DNA of 17,431 nt from Desulfobacteraceae bacterium (lineage in GTDB: Bacteria; Desulfobacterota; Desulfobacteria; Desulfobacterales; Desulfosalsimonadaceae), in the NCBI GenBank assembly GCA_011389605.1, contig JAABTZ010000015.1, forward strand, positions 1-17,431, given 5' to 3'. The notes beneath the pieces were generated by a model. The model was not told the origin of the DNA. It did no database searches and saw nothing but the letters and a program-made list of their open reading frames with translations. The position numbers and the translations under genes are program-made. Below are positions 1-7,104 of the stretch, in pieces; position 1 is the first letter of the stretch; every line of letters begins with the position of its first letter.

Positions 1-594
1 TTTTTGAGGCTGTTTTTCCATTTTTTCAGAAGCAGGCTGCTTTTTTTCAGGTTCCGGCTTTTTCTCCTGTTTTTGCTCTGCCGGTTTTTCAGGTTCAGGC
101 TTTTGTTCGGCCTTGGTGTCAGTTTTTGCTTCTGCTTCCTTTTCCAATGGTTTATCCTCGGCTTTTGTTTCTGTTTCCATTTTCTTTTCAGCCTCTGGTT
201 CTGACTCTGCCGGGTCTTTTGCTTTTTCCCGCACCGAAGGAACGGCTTTTGGTACCGGTTCCGGACTGGTTAAGTCAATCTGCTTTTGCAAAAGGCTTTT
301 GATTTCTTCTGCTGCACCCGGATCGTAGTCGTCAGTAACTGCCGGAGCTGTAAATGCTTTTTCCATTCCGGGGTCAGGTTCGGGGACAAACAGCTGCTGC
401 GGGCTCCAGCTTTCAAACTGTTTTTTGCGCAAAGATTTTAATGTCGGTTTTTTTGATTTTGACCTGGCGGCTGTTTTTTTTGTTGAGGTCTCTTTTGAAG
501 AAGATCCGGCGGTTTTTGTCTTAGGGTTTTTTTTCTTTGCCGCCGTGGAGCTTTTTTTCTTGGCTGTCGATTTTGTTAAACTTTTTTTTCCCAT
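1..594 (-). CDS. Lys/Ala-rich, Pro/Glu-rich hypothetical protein, N-terminal part
   Basis: I read 198 uninterrupted codons on the minus strand from an ATG at 594 to the window edge, so the C-terminus is missing. The start is supported by an AGAGGAG ribosome binding site about six bases upstream. Residues 1-58 are strongly basic (runs of Lys, Ser, Thr, Ala, with AKKK and AAKKK motifs, reminiscent of histone-H1-like tails). Residues 60-125 are less biased and could hold a short folded or binding segment (Trp63, then a Pro/Asp/Glu stretch and a short helix around 95-107). Residues 125-198 are a charged, probably disordered tract built from irregular EPEKK and EKPAEQK repeats. There is no signal peptide or membrane segment in the visible part. 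It is divergent from the lipid locus and probably belongs to a different unit. DNA or RNA binding, or a linker to an unseen C-terminal domain, is possible. I do not recognise a family. Confidence 0.72.
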   Translation of the reverse strand, partial: MGKKSLTKSTAKKKSSTAAKKKNPKTKTAGSSSKETSTKKTAARSKSKKPTLKSLRKKQFESWSPQQLFVPEPDPGMEKAFTAPAVTDDYDPGAAEEIKSLLQKQIDLTSPEPVPKAVPSVREKAKDPAESEPEAEKKMETETKAEDKPLEKEAEAKTDTKAEQKPEPEKPAEQKQEKKPEPEKKQPASEKMEKQPQK

Positions 595-710
595 ACCAAC
601 TCCTCTGTGGATCGGGTAAATGATTTGGCATATATATCAAAAGTTCTTATAATTCAGCACAGATCAAACAATTTATACCCAAATCGTTATTTTTTGTAAA
701 CAATTTTTTC

Positions 711-719
711 TGATATAAC
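711..719 (+). promoter_or_regulatory. Candidate extended -10 promoter upstream of larE-like gene
   Basis: TGATATAAC matches the extended -10 form TGnTATAAT with one mismatch. It lies in the A+T-rich divergent region, about 80 bases upstream of the GTG at 798. No good -35 box sits 17 bases upstream, only a T-rich stretch, which is tolerable for an extended -10. It would be the natural promoter for the first plus-strand operon. The call rests on motif match and position only. Confidence 0.3.
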
Positions 720-724
720 ACTTT

Positions 725-744
725 TGATGCACTCGTAAAAAGTC
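725..744 (+). repeat. Solitary end of dispersed repeat family
   Basis: TGATGCACTCGTAAAAAGTC matches the left end of the partial copy at 7613 and the outer end of the full copy at 10736. No body of the element follows, so this looks like an isolated terminus. It lies between the candidate promoter and the larE-like gene, so it would be in the 5' leader of that transcript. Confidence 0.6.
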
Positions 745-797
745 ACTTTTGCCGGGTTTTCAAAAACAACAGGCCAAAAAACAAGGAATCGCAGACA

Positions 798-1616
798 GTG
801 GGCGATAAAAATATTTTAAAAGGGAAAAAAGACAGGGCCAAAGAGCAGATTGCAGGATTTTGCGGCCTGGCTGTATGCTTTTCAGGAGGTGTTGACAGCA
901 CTCTTTTGCTGGCTTTGGCAAAAGAGGTTCTAGGAGACCGGGTCATGGCAGTCACTGCAGTTTCACCTCTGGTGCCGCGCTGGGAAGTGGATGAAACCGT
1001 AAAGATGGCCAGGGCCCTGAAAGTGCACCACCGGCTTGTCCGTATTGAAAATCTTTTCGTACCTGATTTTTCCATCAACGGACCTGACCGATGTTATGTG
1101 TGCAAAAAGATTTTGTTTGCACGCATGTTTTCCTGTATTAAGGAAGCCGGCATGGAGCACATGGTCCATGGTGCCAACTTCGATGATACAAACGATTACC
1201 GGCCCGGACTTAAAGCCGCCGATGAAATAGGCGTTGCCGCGCCCTTAAGAGATGCGGGCTTTTGCAAGGAGGAAATAAGGGCCCTTGCAAAGGACATGGA
1301 TTTGTCAAACTGGAATCGGCCGGCAGCCGCCTGTCTTGCCTCCCGGATTCGATACGGGCTGGAGATTACACCGCAGCGCCTGGAAATGGTGGAGTCAGCG
1401 GAGAATGTATTGACCGCCCTGGGGTTTTCGGGATTCCGGGTCCGGCATTTAGGGGATACAGCAAAAATTGAGGTCCGCCCCTCGGAATTTACCCGCCTGT
1501 TAAAGCCCGAACGGCGTCTGAAAATTATTGGCGCCCTTCGGGAGATGGGGTTTGTTTACGTGACAATGGACCTTGAAGGCTATGGCACAGGCAGATTGAA
1601 CCGGTCTATTGTCTGA
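798..1616 (+). CDS. larE: LarE-like ATP-dependent sacrificial sulfur transferase
   Basis: This 272-residue protein has the length and motifs of LarE, which in lactate racemase maturation adenylates and then thiolates the nicotinate-derived precursor of the nickel-pincer cofactor. The PP-loop SGGVDST is at residues 29-35, the family signature RCYVCK at 98-103 (Cys99, Cys102), and ACLASR at 178-183 places Cys179 at the site of the sacrificial sulfur donor. Three conserved cysteines are compatible with the iron-sulfur version of LarE rather than the single-cysteine sacrificial type, but that is inference. The start is GTG, preceded by AAGGA about ten bases upstream. No larA, larB or larC is visible here. 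It is the first gene of a run of lipid genes, and a repeat remnant (1621-1637) separates it from the next gene, so it may be a passenger rather than part of the pathway. Confidence 0.85.
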   Translation: MGDKNILKGKKDRAKEQIAGFCGLAVCFSGGVDSTLLLALAKEVLGDRVMAVTAVSPLVPRWEVDETVKMARALKVHHRLVRIENLFVPDFSINGPDRCYVCKKILFARMFSCIKEAGMEHMVHGANFDDTNDYRPGLKAADEIGVAAPLRDAGFCKEEIRALAKDMDLSNWNRPAAACLASRIRYGLEITPQRLEMVESAENVLTALGFSGFRVRHLGDTAKIEVRPSEFTRLLKPERRLKIIGALREMGFVYVTMDLEGYGTGRLNRSIV

Positions 1617-1620
1617 TGAT

Positions 1621-1637
1621 AATTTACGAGACCATCA
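1621..1637 (-). repeat. Solitary inverted end of dispersed repeat
   Basis: AATTTACGAGACCATCA is, on the opposite strand, TGATGGTCTCGTAAATT. This is close to the right end of the full copy at 11320-11472, whose opposite strand reads TGATGCTCTCGTAAAATC. It begins four bases after the stop codon of the larE-like gene and fills most of the gap before the next reading frame. It is short and partly degenerate. Confidence 0.45.
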
Positions 1638-1640
1638 AGG

Positions 1641-2051
1641 TTGACAAAGACTTTAATTGAATTTAAAGCATTGGGTTCAGGCACTGATATGGCAGATGAG
1701 GGCAGGTGGCATTTTCTGGAAACTGTTGAGATAATGGCCGAGGGCTGTATTACTGCAAGGGTGTCGGTACCGGGAAATTCCTTGTGGTTTTCCGGCCATT
1801 TTCCCGGCAGTCCGGTTCTTCCCGGTATTGCCCAGATCTCCATTGTGCTCGATGTCATTGAAAAGGCCGCAGGGCATGGGGTTGTGCTTAAAAAATTGTA
1901 CCGCACCAAATACAGGCGGATAATTCTGCCGGAAGAGCCTGTTGACGTTTACGTTCTCCCGGTGGGTCCGGATGCCGATCAATGGCGTTTTGAGCTTATT
2001 GTAGACAAACAGATCGCCTGCAGGGGGCGTCTGCGGGCCAAGGCCATTTAA
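1641..2051 (+). CDS. FabZ-like hotdog dehydratase homolog lacking the catalytic acid
   Basis: The protein has up to 136 residues and a single hotdog fold of the FabZ type. The active-site loop GHFPGSPVLPG is at residues 52-62 when counted from the TTG at 1641. His53 is present, but the position 14 residues later, which is Glu in FabZ and Asp in FabA, is Ser67 (sequence PGIAQISIV). Dehydration through the usual His/Glu pair is therefore doubtful. The protein may be a non-catalytic partner, a different dehydratase type such as ApeP-like, or a binding protein for the adjacent acyl carrier protein. The start is uncertain: TTG at 1641 has AAGG directly abutting it, while ATG at 1689 (residue 17) keeps all conserved motifs and gives 120 residues. 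It lies 55 bases ahead of the ACP gene and in the same direction, so co-transcription is likely. Confidence 0.75.
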   Translation: MTKTLIEFKALGSGTDMADEGRWHFLETVEIMAEGCITARVSVPGNSLWFSGHFPGSPVLPGIAQISIVLDVIEKAAGHGVVLKKLYRTKYRRIILPEEPVDVYVLPVGPDADQWRFELIVDKQIACRGRLRAKAI

Positions 2052-2106
2052 TAAAAATTTGAAACACTCAGCTTAGGTAAAAGCCAGGCAAGGAGAGAAA
2101 AGCGTT

Positions 2107-2379
2107 ATGCCGCATGAATTGACACTTGAGCAAACCATAAAAGGGGTTTCTGCAATTGTCATCGAGGAGTTGAAACTCGAGGACGTAACCCCTGAAATAT
2201 TTGATCCGGACCTGGATCTGATTGACGAGGTGGGTGTTGACAGCATGGATCTGGCAACCGTTGCCCTGGTTCTGCAGGATGAATACGGTGTGCCCATCGA
2301 CGAAGATGATTATCCAAAATTAAAGACCATTCGTCTTATAGCAGAGTATGTGCTCCGGAATGCGGCCGTGAAAACCTGA
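2107..2379 (+). CDS. Acyl carrier protein
   Basis: This 90-residue acidic protein has the four-helix ACP pattern. The phosphopantetheine attachment site is Ser46 in the motif GVDSMDL (residues 43-49), with Met instead of the usual Leu after the serine. It is followed by the recognition helix ATVALVLQDEYGV. AAGGAGAG lies about 11 bases before the ATG. It is expected to carry the growing chain as a thioester for the ketosynthases, dehydratases and possibly the radical SAM enzymes encoded around it. It is the only ACP seen in the window, so the second operon may depend on it or on a housekeeping ACP. The N-terminus and the loop after helix I (residues 23-40, rich in Asp and Glu) are longer than in E. 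coli AcpP. Its stop codon TGA coincides with the first three bases of a repeat end (2377-2404). Confidence 0.92.
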   Translation: MPHELTLEQTIKGVSAIVIEELKLEDVTPEIFDPDLDLIDEVGVDSMDLATVALVLQDEYGVPIDEDDYPKLKTIRLIAEYVLRNAAVKT

Positions 2380-2404
2380 TTGCGCCGTAACAAGTCCAGT
2401 ATCT
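2377..2404 (+). repeat. Solitary repeat end overlapping the ACP stop codon
   Basis: Over 28 bases this stretch matches the left end of the full copy at 11320 at 24 positions by my count, including CCGTAA and AAGTCCA. The leading TGA of the repeat is the ACP stop codon. Because the DNA up to 2404 is repeat, the upstream TTG at 2380 is an unlikely start for the next gene. Confidence 0.6.
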
Positions 2405-2418
2405 TATGGATAAGTAAA

Positions 2419-3528
2419 ATGAAAGCAGTCTGCAGAGACTCTATAAATCTCCGGCCGAACCCTAACCCGGGCCCGGCGGAAACCTGGAAATTTTCCGATA
2501 TTTTGTCTTTTGATCCGGCGATCCGTGAAAAATGGGAAAAGGTGAGGAAATATTTTTTCCTTCGGGAATCGACCTATGATATGACCCGCCGGTGCAATAT
2601 AAGGTGCGAAGGCTGTTATTATTACCAGGGGGATAAGGCAAAGTCAGCCGGTACGGAAGATCCGGGCCAATGGCAGCAGTTGCTGGAGAATGAAAAAAAG
2701 CGGGGTATCACCTATGTGGTGCTTGCCGGCGCCGAGCCTTCCCTTGTGCCTGATCTTTTAAAGGTCTGCCATGAGCAGATTCCACTTGGCTGCATTGCAA
2801 CAAACGGTCTGGTGCCCATTGACTCTGATGTGGATTACAGGATTCATGTTTCGGTTTGGGGAAACGATGAAATCAGCAGGGAAACAAGGAAAGCGCCCCA
2901 TATGCTGCGCAGGCAGATTGAAAATTACCGGGACGATCCCAGGGCCGTGTTTGTCTACACCTTTACCAGGGAAAACATAAGGCAGGTTCATGAAGTTGCC
3001 GGGCATCTGGCTAAAAATGACTGCCGGCTGACTTTTAACATGTTTTCCGCTCCCGAAGGCTATGCCGGAAGGCTTTGCCATGATGCCCACTCCCTTTATC
3101 AGGTCCGCCGTGCCATGGAAAGGGTTTGCCGGCAGTATCCCGATCACGTGATGTTTTCTCCTTATCACCGTGTGGTACATACTCATCGGCTGGGCTTAAA
3201 TGATCTGTTTTCCTGCCCCTATCCCCGGGTAAATTCTTCTGCCGAAATAGGCCTTGGCCGCAGTTTCAGGCAATATCGCACGGACCTTGCCTGGAGCCGG
3301 GATGACGCCTGCTGCGTGCCGGATACCGATTGTGCCGACTGCCGTCATTATGCCGCCGGCAGCGCGGTGGTTACTTCAAAAATGTTTCGCCATGCAGCAC
3401 TTCCGGAAACATTTATGGCCTGGCTGGATTACGTGGATGTATATCTGGCCGTGTGGGTGCAGGGCTATGAGAAAAGCCCTGATCTGAGCCCATGCTACAC
3501 TTCTCCTCCCGGCCACGATCTTTTTTGA
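2419..3528 (+). CDS. Radical SAM enzyme with C-terminal cysteine cluster (paralog 1)
   Basis: This is a 369-residue radical SAM protein. The cluster-binding motif CNIRCEGC is at Cys59, Cys63 and Cys66 (CxxxCxxC), and the SAM-binding GGEP motif appears as GAEP at 104-107. After the partial TIM barrel there is a conserved C-terminal cysteine set: Cys266, the pair Cys298-Cys299, Cys305 and Cys308 (pattern CC-x5-C-x2-C), suggesting an auxiliary iron-sulfur cluster. The ATG at 2419 is preferred over the frame's TTG at 2380, because the intervening DNA is repeat sequence and GGATAAG precedes the ATG. It is a clear paralog of the next gene (SxYDxTxxCNxRCxGC, identical C-terminal cysteine spacing). 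It lies between ACP and ketosynthase genes, so its substrate is probably an acyl chain or acyl-ACP. The reaction is unknown. It is presumably cytoplasmic and oxygen-sensitive. Confidence 0.88.
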   Translation: MKAVCRDSINLRPNPNPGPAETWKFSDILSFDPAIREKWEKVRKYFFLRESTYDMTRRCNIRCEGCYYYQGDKAKSAGTEDPGQWQQLLENEKKRGITYVVLAGAEPSLVPDLLKVCHEQIPLGCIATNGLVPIDSDVDYRIHVSVWGNDEISRETRKAPHMLRRQIENYRDDPRAVFVYTFTRENIRQVHEVAGHLAKNDCRLTFNMFSAPEGYAGRLCHDAHSLYQVRRAMERVCRQYPDHVMFSPYHRVVHTHRLGLNDLFSCPYPRVNSSAEIGLGRSFRQYRTDLAWSRDDACCVPDTDCADCRHYAAGSAVVTSKMFRHAALPETFMAWLDYVDVYLAVWVQGYEKSPDLSPCYTSPPGHDLF

Positions 3529-3556
3529 CCCAAAGGCTGCATCAGAGGTTGTTTTT

Positions 3557-4555
3557 ATGAAAACAGTAAGTTCTCTTCTGGATTCTCATTGGTATAAGCG
3601 ATATCAGAAAATTTCGAAACTAAATATACGCAGTTCCATCTATGATGTCACCAATCAGTGCAATCTGAGGTGTAAGGGGTGTTTTTTCTTTTCCTCGGGT
3701 GAAGACAAGGCGGCACGGGAAGAAACCGATTTGTCGAAATGGGAAGCATTTGTAGATGCGGAAAAACAGCGCGGTGTAAATCTTGCCATATTAATCGGCG
3801 GCGAGCCCACCCTTTGTCTTGACCGGGTTGAGGCGTTTTACTCCCGCATGCCCACATACTGCGCTACCAACGGGTTGATCAAAGTGCCCCGTGACCGGTT
3901 TCCAGACATGATGGTGGGAATCTCTCTTTGGGGCGATGAAGACGATGAAAAACGTCTTCGCGGAAAGGATACCTTCCGTGTTTCCAGCAGAAATTACCAG
4001 GGAGATCCCCACGCTTATTATCTTTATACAATCACCCCCAAACAGCTTGGCCGTACAGAGCGGATTATTAAAAACATAAGGGATGCGGGCCTAAAGGTTC
4101 ATATGCAGCTCTTGTCCAATGACGAAGGAGTGGACGGTTTTTACTGGCGCACCGGCGAGCTTGCCGACCTGCGTGCGGAAATGGATGAGATGCTCGAAGC
4201 CCACCCGGATACGGTGGTTTCCTCGAAATACTATCACAAGGTCATTACCACGGGAAAAATGCTGGACCGAAGCTTTGGCTGGGCTGAGTGCCCATCGGTG
4301 AGCGAGCATTTGGATACACGAAATCCACGGCCCAGGCGCCTGATACATTTTGTCCGCTGGGCTTCTGATCTTTCCACAATGCACCGGTGCTGCACATCGG
4401 CCACACGGGATTGTTCCACCTGCAAAGACGGTGCTGCCCACATGAGCTGGATTATGGTAAACAAGCGGGCGCATATGGGCTCTGCCCGGGATTTTCAAAA
4501 TTGGATAGAGGTCTATGAAATGTTTGCAAAACTCTATCAGTTTATTCCCTGGTAG
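3557..4555 (+). CDS. Radical SAM enzyme with C-terminal cysteine cluster (paralog 2)
   Basis: This 332-residue protein has CxxxCxxC at Cys35, Cys39 and Cys42 (QCNLRCKGC) and a canonical GGEP at 81-84. The C-terminal cysteines Cys245, Cys278-Cys279, Cys286 and Cys289 reproduce the arrangement of the preceding paralog with one residue difference in spacing (CC-x6-C-x2-C). It lacks the N-terminal extension of paralog 1. Shared blocks include CATNGL against CIATNGL, SLWGD against SVWGN, and a Tyr-rich YHKVITT against YHRVVHT. The ATG has AGAGG about eight bases upstream. It sits 28 bases after paralog 1 and 12 bases before the first ketosynthase, so the four genes are almost certainly one transcript. 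The pair may act as a heterodimer or on successive carbons of an acyl chain; neither can be told from sequence. Known families with a C-terminal cysteine set include SPASM proteins, but I would not assign this one to SPASM. Confidence 0.88.
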   Translation: MKTVSSLLDSHWYKRYQKISKLNIRSSIYDVTNQCNLRCKGCFFFSSGEDKAAREETDLSKWEAFVDAEKQRGVNLAILIGGEPTLCLDRVEAFYSRMPTYCATNGLIKVPRDRFPDMMVGISLWGDEDDEKRLRGKDTFRVSSRNYQGDPHAYYLYTITPKQLGRTERIIKNIRDAGLKVHMQLLSNDEGVDGFYWRTGELADLRAEMDEMLEAHPDTVVSSKYYHKVITTGKMLDRSFGWAECPSVSEHLDTRNPRPRRLIHFVRWASDLSTMHRCCTSATRDCSTCKDGAAHMSWIMVNKRAHMGSARDFQNWIEVYEMFAKLYQFIPW

Positions 4556-4567
4556 CCGCCGGATAAT

Positions 4568-5821
4568 ATGATGAAACAGCACGACAGCGTTATTCTGGGA
4601 TATGATATGGTTTCTGCCGTGGGCACGGATGCCGATACCCAGTGGCAGGCCCTGTGCCGCGGTATCAGCGGTATCGGCCCTTTGACGCGCTTTGATGTGG
4701 ATGATAATTTTCCCGTGCGCATCGCCGGCCAGGTGCCGGAATTTGATCCTGCTCCTTACCCCTTTTTAAGTCCCAGGCAGATGGCAAACTGGCGTTCCCC
4801 GGTTTTCCGCCACGCCCTGCTGGTGGTTCACCGGGCGCTTGAAAAAAGCGGCCTTGAAATCACCTCGGATCTGGCGTCCAGAGTCGCCGTGACATTCAGT
4901 TCTGCAGTGGGCGGCCAGGATGCGGTGCTGGCGGCCGACCGACGCATGAGGGATGAAAAAAAACTGCCGCATCCATATACAAATCCCAATTCCTGCATAA
5001 ACATGGTTACCGGCAAAGTCGCTATGCTGACAGGGGCCACCGGCCCAATCATGTCTACCATAACAGCCTGCGCCACTGGGGCGGCCTCGATTATTGCAGG
5101 GGCCATGCTCATTGCATCGGGCCGCGTTGATGTGGCAATATGCGGTGCCGTTGATTTTGCCATTGTCGAACCAATTGTGGCCGGGTTTGCAACAATGAAC
5201 GGGGCATTTCGGCACAAACCCGGAGATGATAAGCTTTCCCCGCAGCAGGCCAGCCGCCCTTTTTCAGCAGGCCGGCGGGGCTTTGTGATTTCAGAGGGGG
5301 CGGCTGCATTAATTCTTGCTTCCCGGCGGTTTGCCGGGGCAAACGGACTTGGGACCGGTATTTCTTTAAAGGGCTGGTCCATGACAGCCGATGCCCATCA
5401 TTTTGTGGCGCCTCATGAACCCACGGTACGTCGCTGCATGCAAGAAAGTATTGATGATGCCGGAATTTGGCCAGCCGACATTGACTCCATAAATGCCCAT
5501 GCCGCATCCACGCGCACGGGCGATGCCGTGGAGCATAAGGCCATCCGGGCGGTTTTCGGAAAAAACCCGCCGCCTGTTACGGCCAACAAATCCATGACAG
5601 GTCATGCCATGGGCGCATCATCTGCCATTGAATCGGTTCTGGCAATTGTTGGCATGATTGAAAACAAGCTTCTGCCTACGCTCAATTACTTACCTGACCC
5701 TGAAATGCCCATGGAAGAAATCGTTGCGCACACCAGAGGCCTGCAGCAGGAGTTTGTTCTCAAAAACGCTTTTGGATTCGGCGGATGCAATGCCTGTCTT
5801 GTGTTTCAAAGATACGGATAA
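4568..5821 (+). CDS. FabF-type beta-ketoacyl-ACP synthase 1
   Basis: This 417-residue enzyme has the full-length KAS II fold. The triad is intact: nucleophile Cys168 (TACATGA), His311 (NAHAAST, with Ala replacing the usual Gly of NAHGTS) and His346 (NKSMTGHAMGAS). The C-terminal FGFGG block is followed by Cys where Thr is normal (GGCNAC). It would condense malonyl-ACP with an acyl thioester. Two ATGs stand in tandem at 4568 and 4571; the upstream Shine-Dalgarno is weak (GGA), consistent with coupling to the radical SAM gene 12 bases upstream. The neighbour downstream is a second ketosynthase of the same size. Because both retain Cys and both His residues, this is not a ketosynthase/chain-length-factor pair in which one partner has lost the Cys. 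Substrate range is unknown. Confidence 0.93.
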   Translation: MMKQHDSVILGYDMVSAVGTDADTQWQALCRGISGIGPLTRFDVDDNFPVRIAGQVPEFDPAPYPFLSPRQMANWRSPVFRHALLVVHRALEKSGLEITSDLASRVAVTFSSAVGGQDAVLAADRRMRDEKKLPHPYTNPNSCINMVTGKVAMLTGATGPIMSTITACATGAASIIAGAMLIASGRVDVAICGAVDFAIVEPIVAGFATMNGAFRHKPGDDKLSPQQASRPFSAGRRGFVISEGAAALILASRRFAGANGLGTGISLKGWSMTADAHHFVAPHEPTVRRCMQESIDDAGIWPADIDSINAHAASTRTGDAVEHKAIRAVFGKNPPPVTANKSMTGHAMGASSAIESVLAIVGMIENKLLPTLNYLPDPEMPMEEIVAHTRGLQQEFVLKNAFGFGGCNACLVFQRYG

Positions 5822-5836
5822 AGGCGGTTTTTTGTC

Positions 5837-7102
5837 ATGAAAGCACCTTTGAACAGACGGGTTTTTGTAATCGGCTACGCTGCTGCCACCCCTTTGGGCA
5901 GAACATTTGCCGAAACCTGGGACAACGCTGCAGCAGGAAGGGCCGGGTTTTGCCGTGTGAGCAGGTGCAGCGTGAAAAGTTTGAGCAACGTGGTGGGAGA
6001 AATACCCGGCTGGGATCCGGCCGGGTGTGATTTTGCGGATCAAAAAGAGGCCCACTGCTGGAATGCTGATTTTGTGATCCTGACCATGGATGTATGCAGG
6101 GCCGCTCTTGAAAACAGCGGGCTTGAAATAAACGGGCAAACAGGGCCCAGGACTGCCTGCATGGTTGGATCTGCCCTAAACGGCACCGATGCTTTCCGCA
6201 AGGCCGCCGAAGCTCTTCGCACACGGGGTTCTTTGCGCGTCAGTCCCTATCTTCTGCCCAATCTCTGCGCCAATCTGCCGGCAAGCAAGGCGGGTATGAT
6301 GCTGGGTTTTACCGGTCCGGTCATATCGCCCCAGGGAGCGTGTGCTTCGGGCAATCATGCCATCGGGCTTGGTGCGCGCATGATACGGGACGGGGATTGC
6401 GATTTTGTTCTGGCAGGTGGGGTGGACACCTGTATAATGCCGGAAATCATTTATGGTTTTGCCAACATGAATGCCACCATAAAGATTGGGGAAAAAGACC
6501 GGGCCTTTGATGATCCTTCCATGGCCTCCCGTCCTTTCAGCATAGACCGCCGGGGCATGGTGCTCTCGGAGGGCTGCGGTGTGCTGGTTCTGGCATGTGA
6601 AGAGGCAGTAAAAGCTCACGGGCTTGTGCCCAGGGCCGAGGTTGCCGGCATTGGCTGGACTTCTGATGCCTTTCATTTCACCCTGCCGGCCCGCCCAACT
6701 ATTGTCCGGGCCATCAGGGATTCCATTTATGATGCCGGCCTGCACCCGGATGACATAGAATATGTAAATGCCCACGGCACATCAACCCGCAAGGGGGATG
6801 AAACCGAAATTGACTGTCTCAGGACCGTTTTTGGCAACCGGATTTCAAAACTGCCCGTATCTTCAAACAAGTCGCAAATCGGCCATACCCTGGGCGCTTC
6901 TGCCGCCATTGAGGCGGCCCTGGGTATTGAGGGAATGCGCAGGGCGTTGATCCTGCCAACTATAAACCACATTGCCGACCCGGGACTCGGTGAAATCGAT
7001 GTGGTGCCCGACAAAGCCAGGCAGTCCGGGTATGAAATTTTTTTGTCCAATGCATTTGGTTTTGGCGGCACCAATTGCTGCATAGTATTTAAAGGAGTCT
7101 GA
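5837..7102 (+). CDS. FabF-type beta-ketoacyl-ACP synthase 2
   Basis: The protein has 421 residues and a complete triad: Cys169 (QGACASGNH), His313 (NAHGTST, canonical) and His350 (NKSQIGHTLGAS). The C-terminal FGFGGTN is canonical. It is paralogous to the preceding ketosynthase (aligned landmarks throughout, for example the GFATMN/GFANMN and ASRPFS blocks) but clearly diverged, so the two probably differ in chain length or substrate. It has an unusually high Cys content, in keeping with an anaerobic host. The intergenic gap upstream is 15 bases with only a weak ribosome site (AGGCGG). Its last codons contain the AGGAG that serves the thioesterase gene two bases downstream, implying tight translational coupling. 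Confidence 0.93.
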   Translation: MKAPLNRRVFVIGYAAATPLGRTFAETWDNAAAGRAGFCRVSRCSVKSLSNVVGEIPGWDPAGCDFADQKEAHCWNADFVILTMDVCRAALENSGLEINGQTGPRTACMVGSALNGTDAFRKAAEALRTRGSLRVSPYLLPNLCANLPASKAGMMLGFTGPVISPQGACASGNHAIGLGARMIRDGDCDFVLAGGVDTCIMPEIIYGFANMNATIKIGEKDRAFDDPSMASRPFSIDRRGMVLSEGCGVLVLACEEAVKAHGLVPRAEVAGIGWTSDAFHFTLPARPTIVRAIRDSIYDAGLHPDDIEYVNAHGTSTRKGDETEIDCLRTVFGNRISKLPVSSNKSQIGHTLGASAAIEAALGIEGMRRALILPTINHIADPGLGEIDVVPDKARQSGYEIFLSNAFGFGGTNCCIVFKGV

Positions 7103-7104
7103 TA

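Noticed and set aside
4..619. Phe/Leu/Val-rich plus-strand open frames that look like membrane peptides
   Set aside because: They are the complement of Lys/Glu-rich codons in the minus-strand gene, which has a proper start and ribosome site.
2380..2418. N-terminal extension of the first radical SAM protein from a TTG at 2380
   Set aside because: The DNA up to 2404 matches the dispersed repeat, and the ATG at 2419 has a better upstream context.
4828..5382. Long antisense open frame (184 codons) opposite the first ketosynthase
   Set aside because: It lies wholly opposite a well-supported gene, has no recognisable motif or ribosome site, and is explained by the codon bias of the sense strand.
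6176..6775. Antisense open frame of 199 codons opposite the second ketosynthase
   Set aside because: Same reasoning: the sense strand carries a complete ketosynthase with its catalytic triad, and the antisense product shows no domain.
4568..7102. Ketosynthase/chain-length-factor pair as in aromatic polyketide or aryl polyene clusters
   Set aside because: Both proteins keep the nucleophilic Cys and both His residues, so neither shows the hallmark loss of a chain-length factor.
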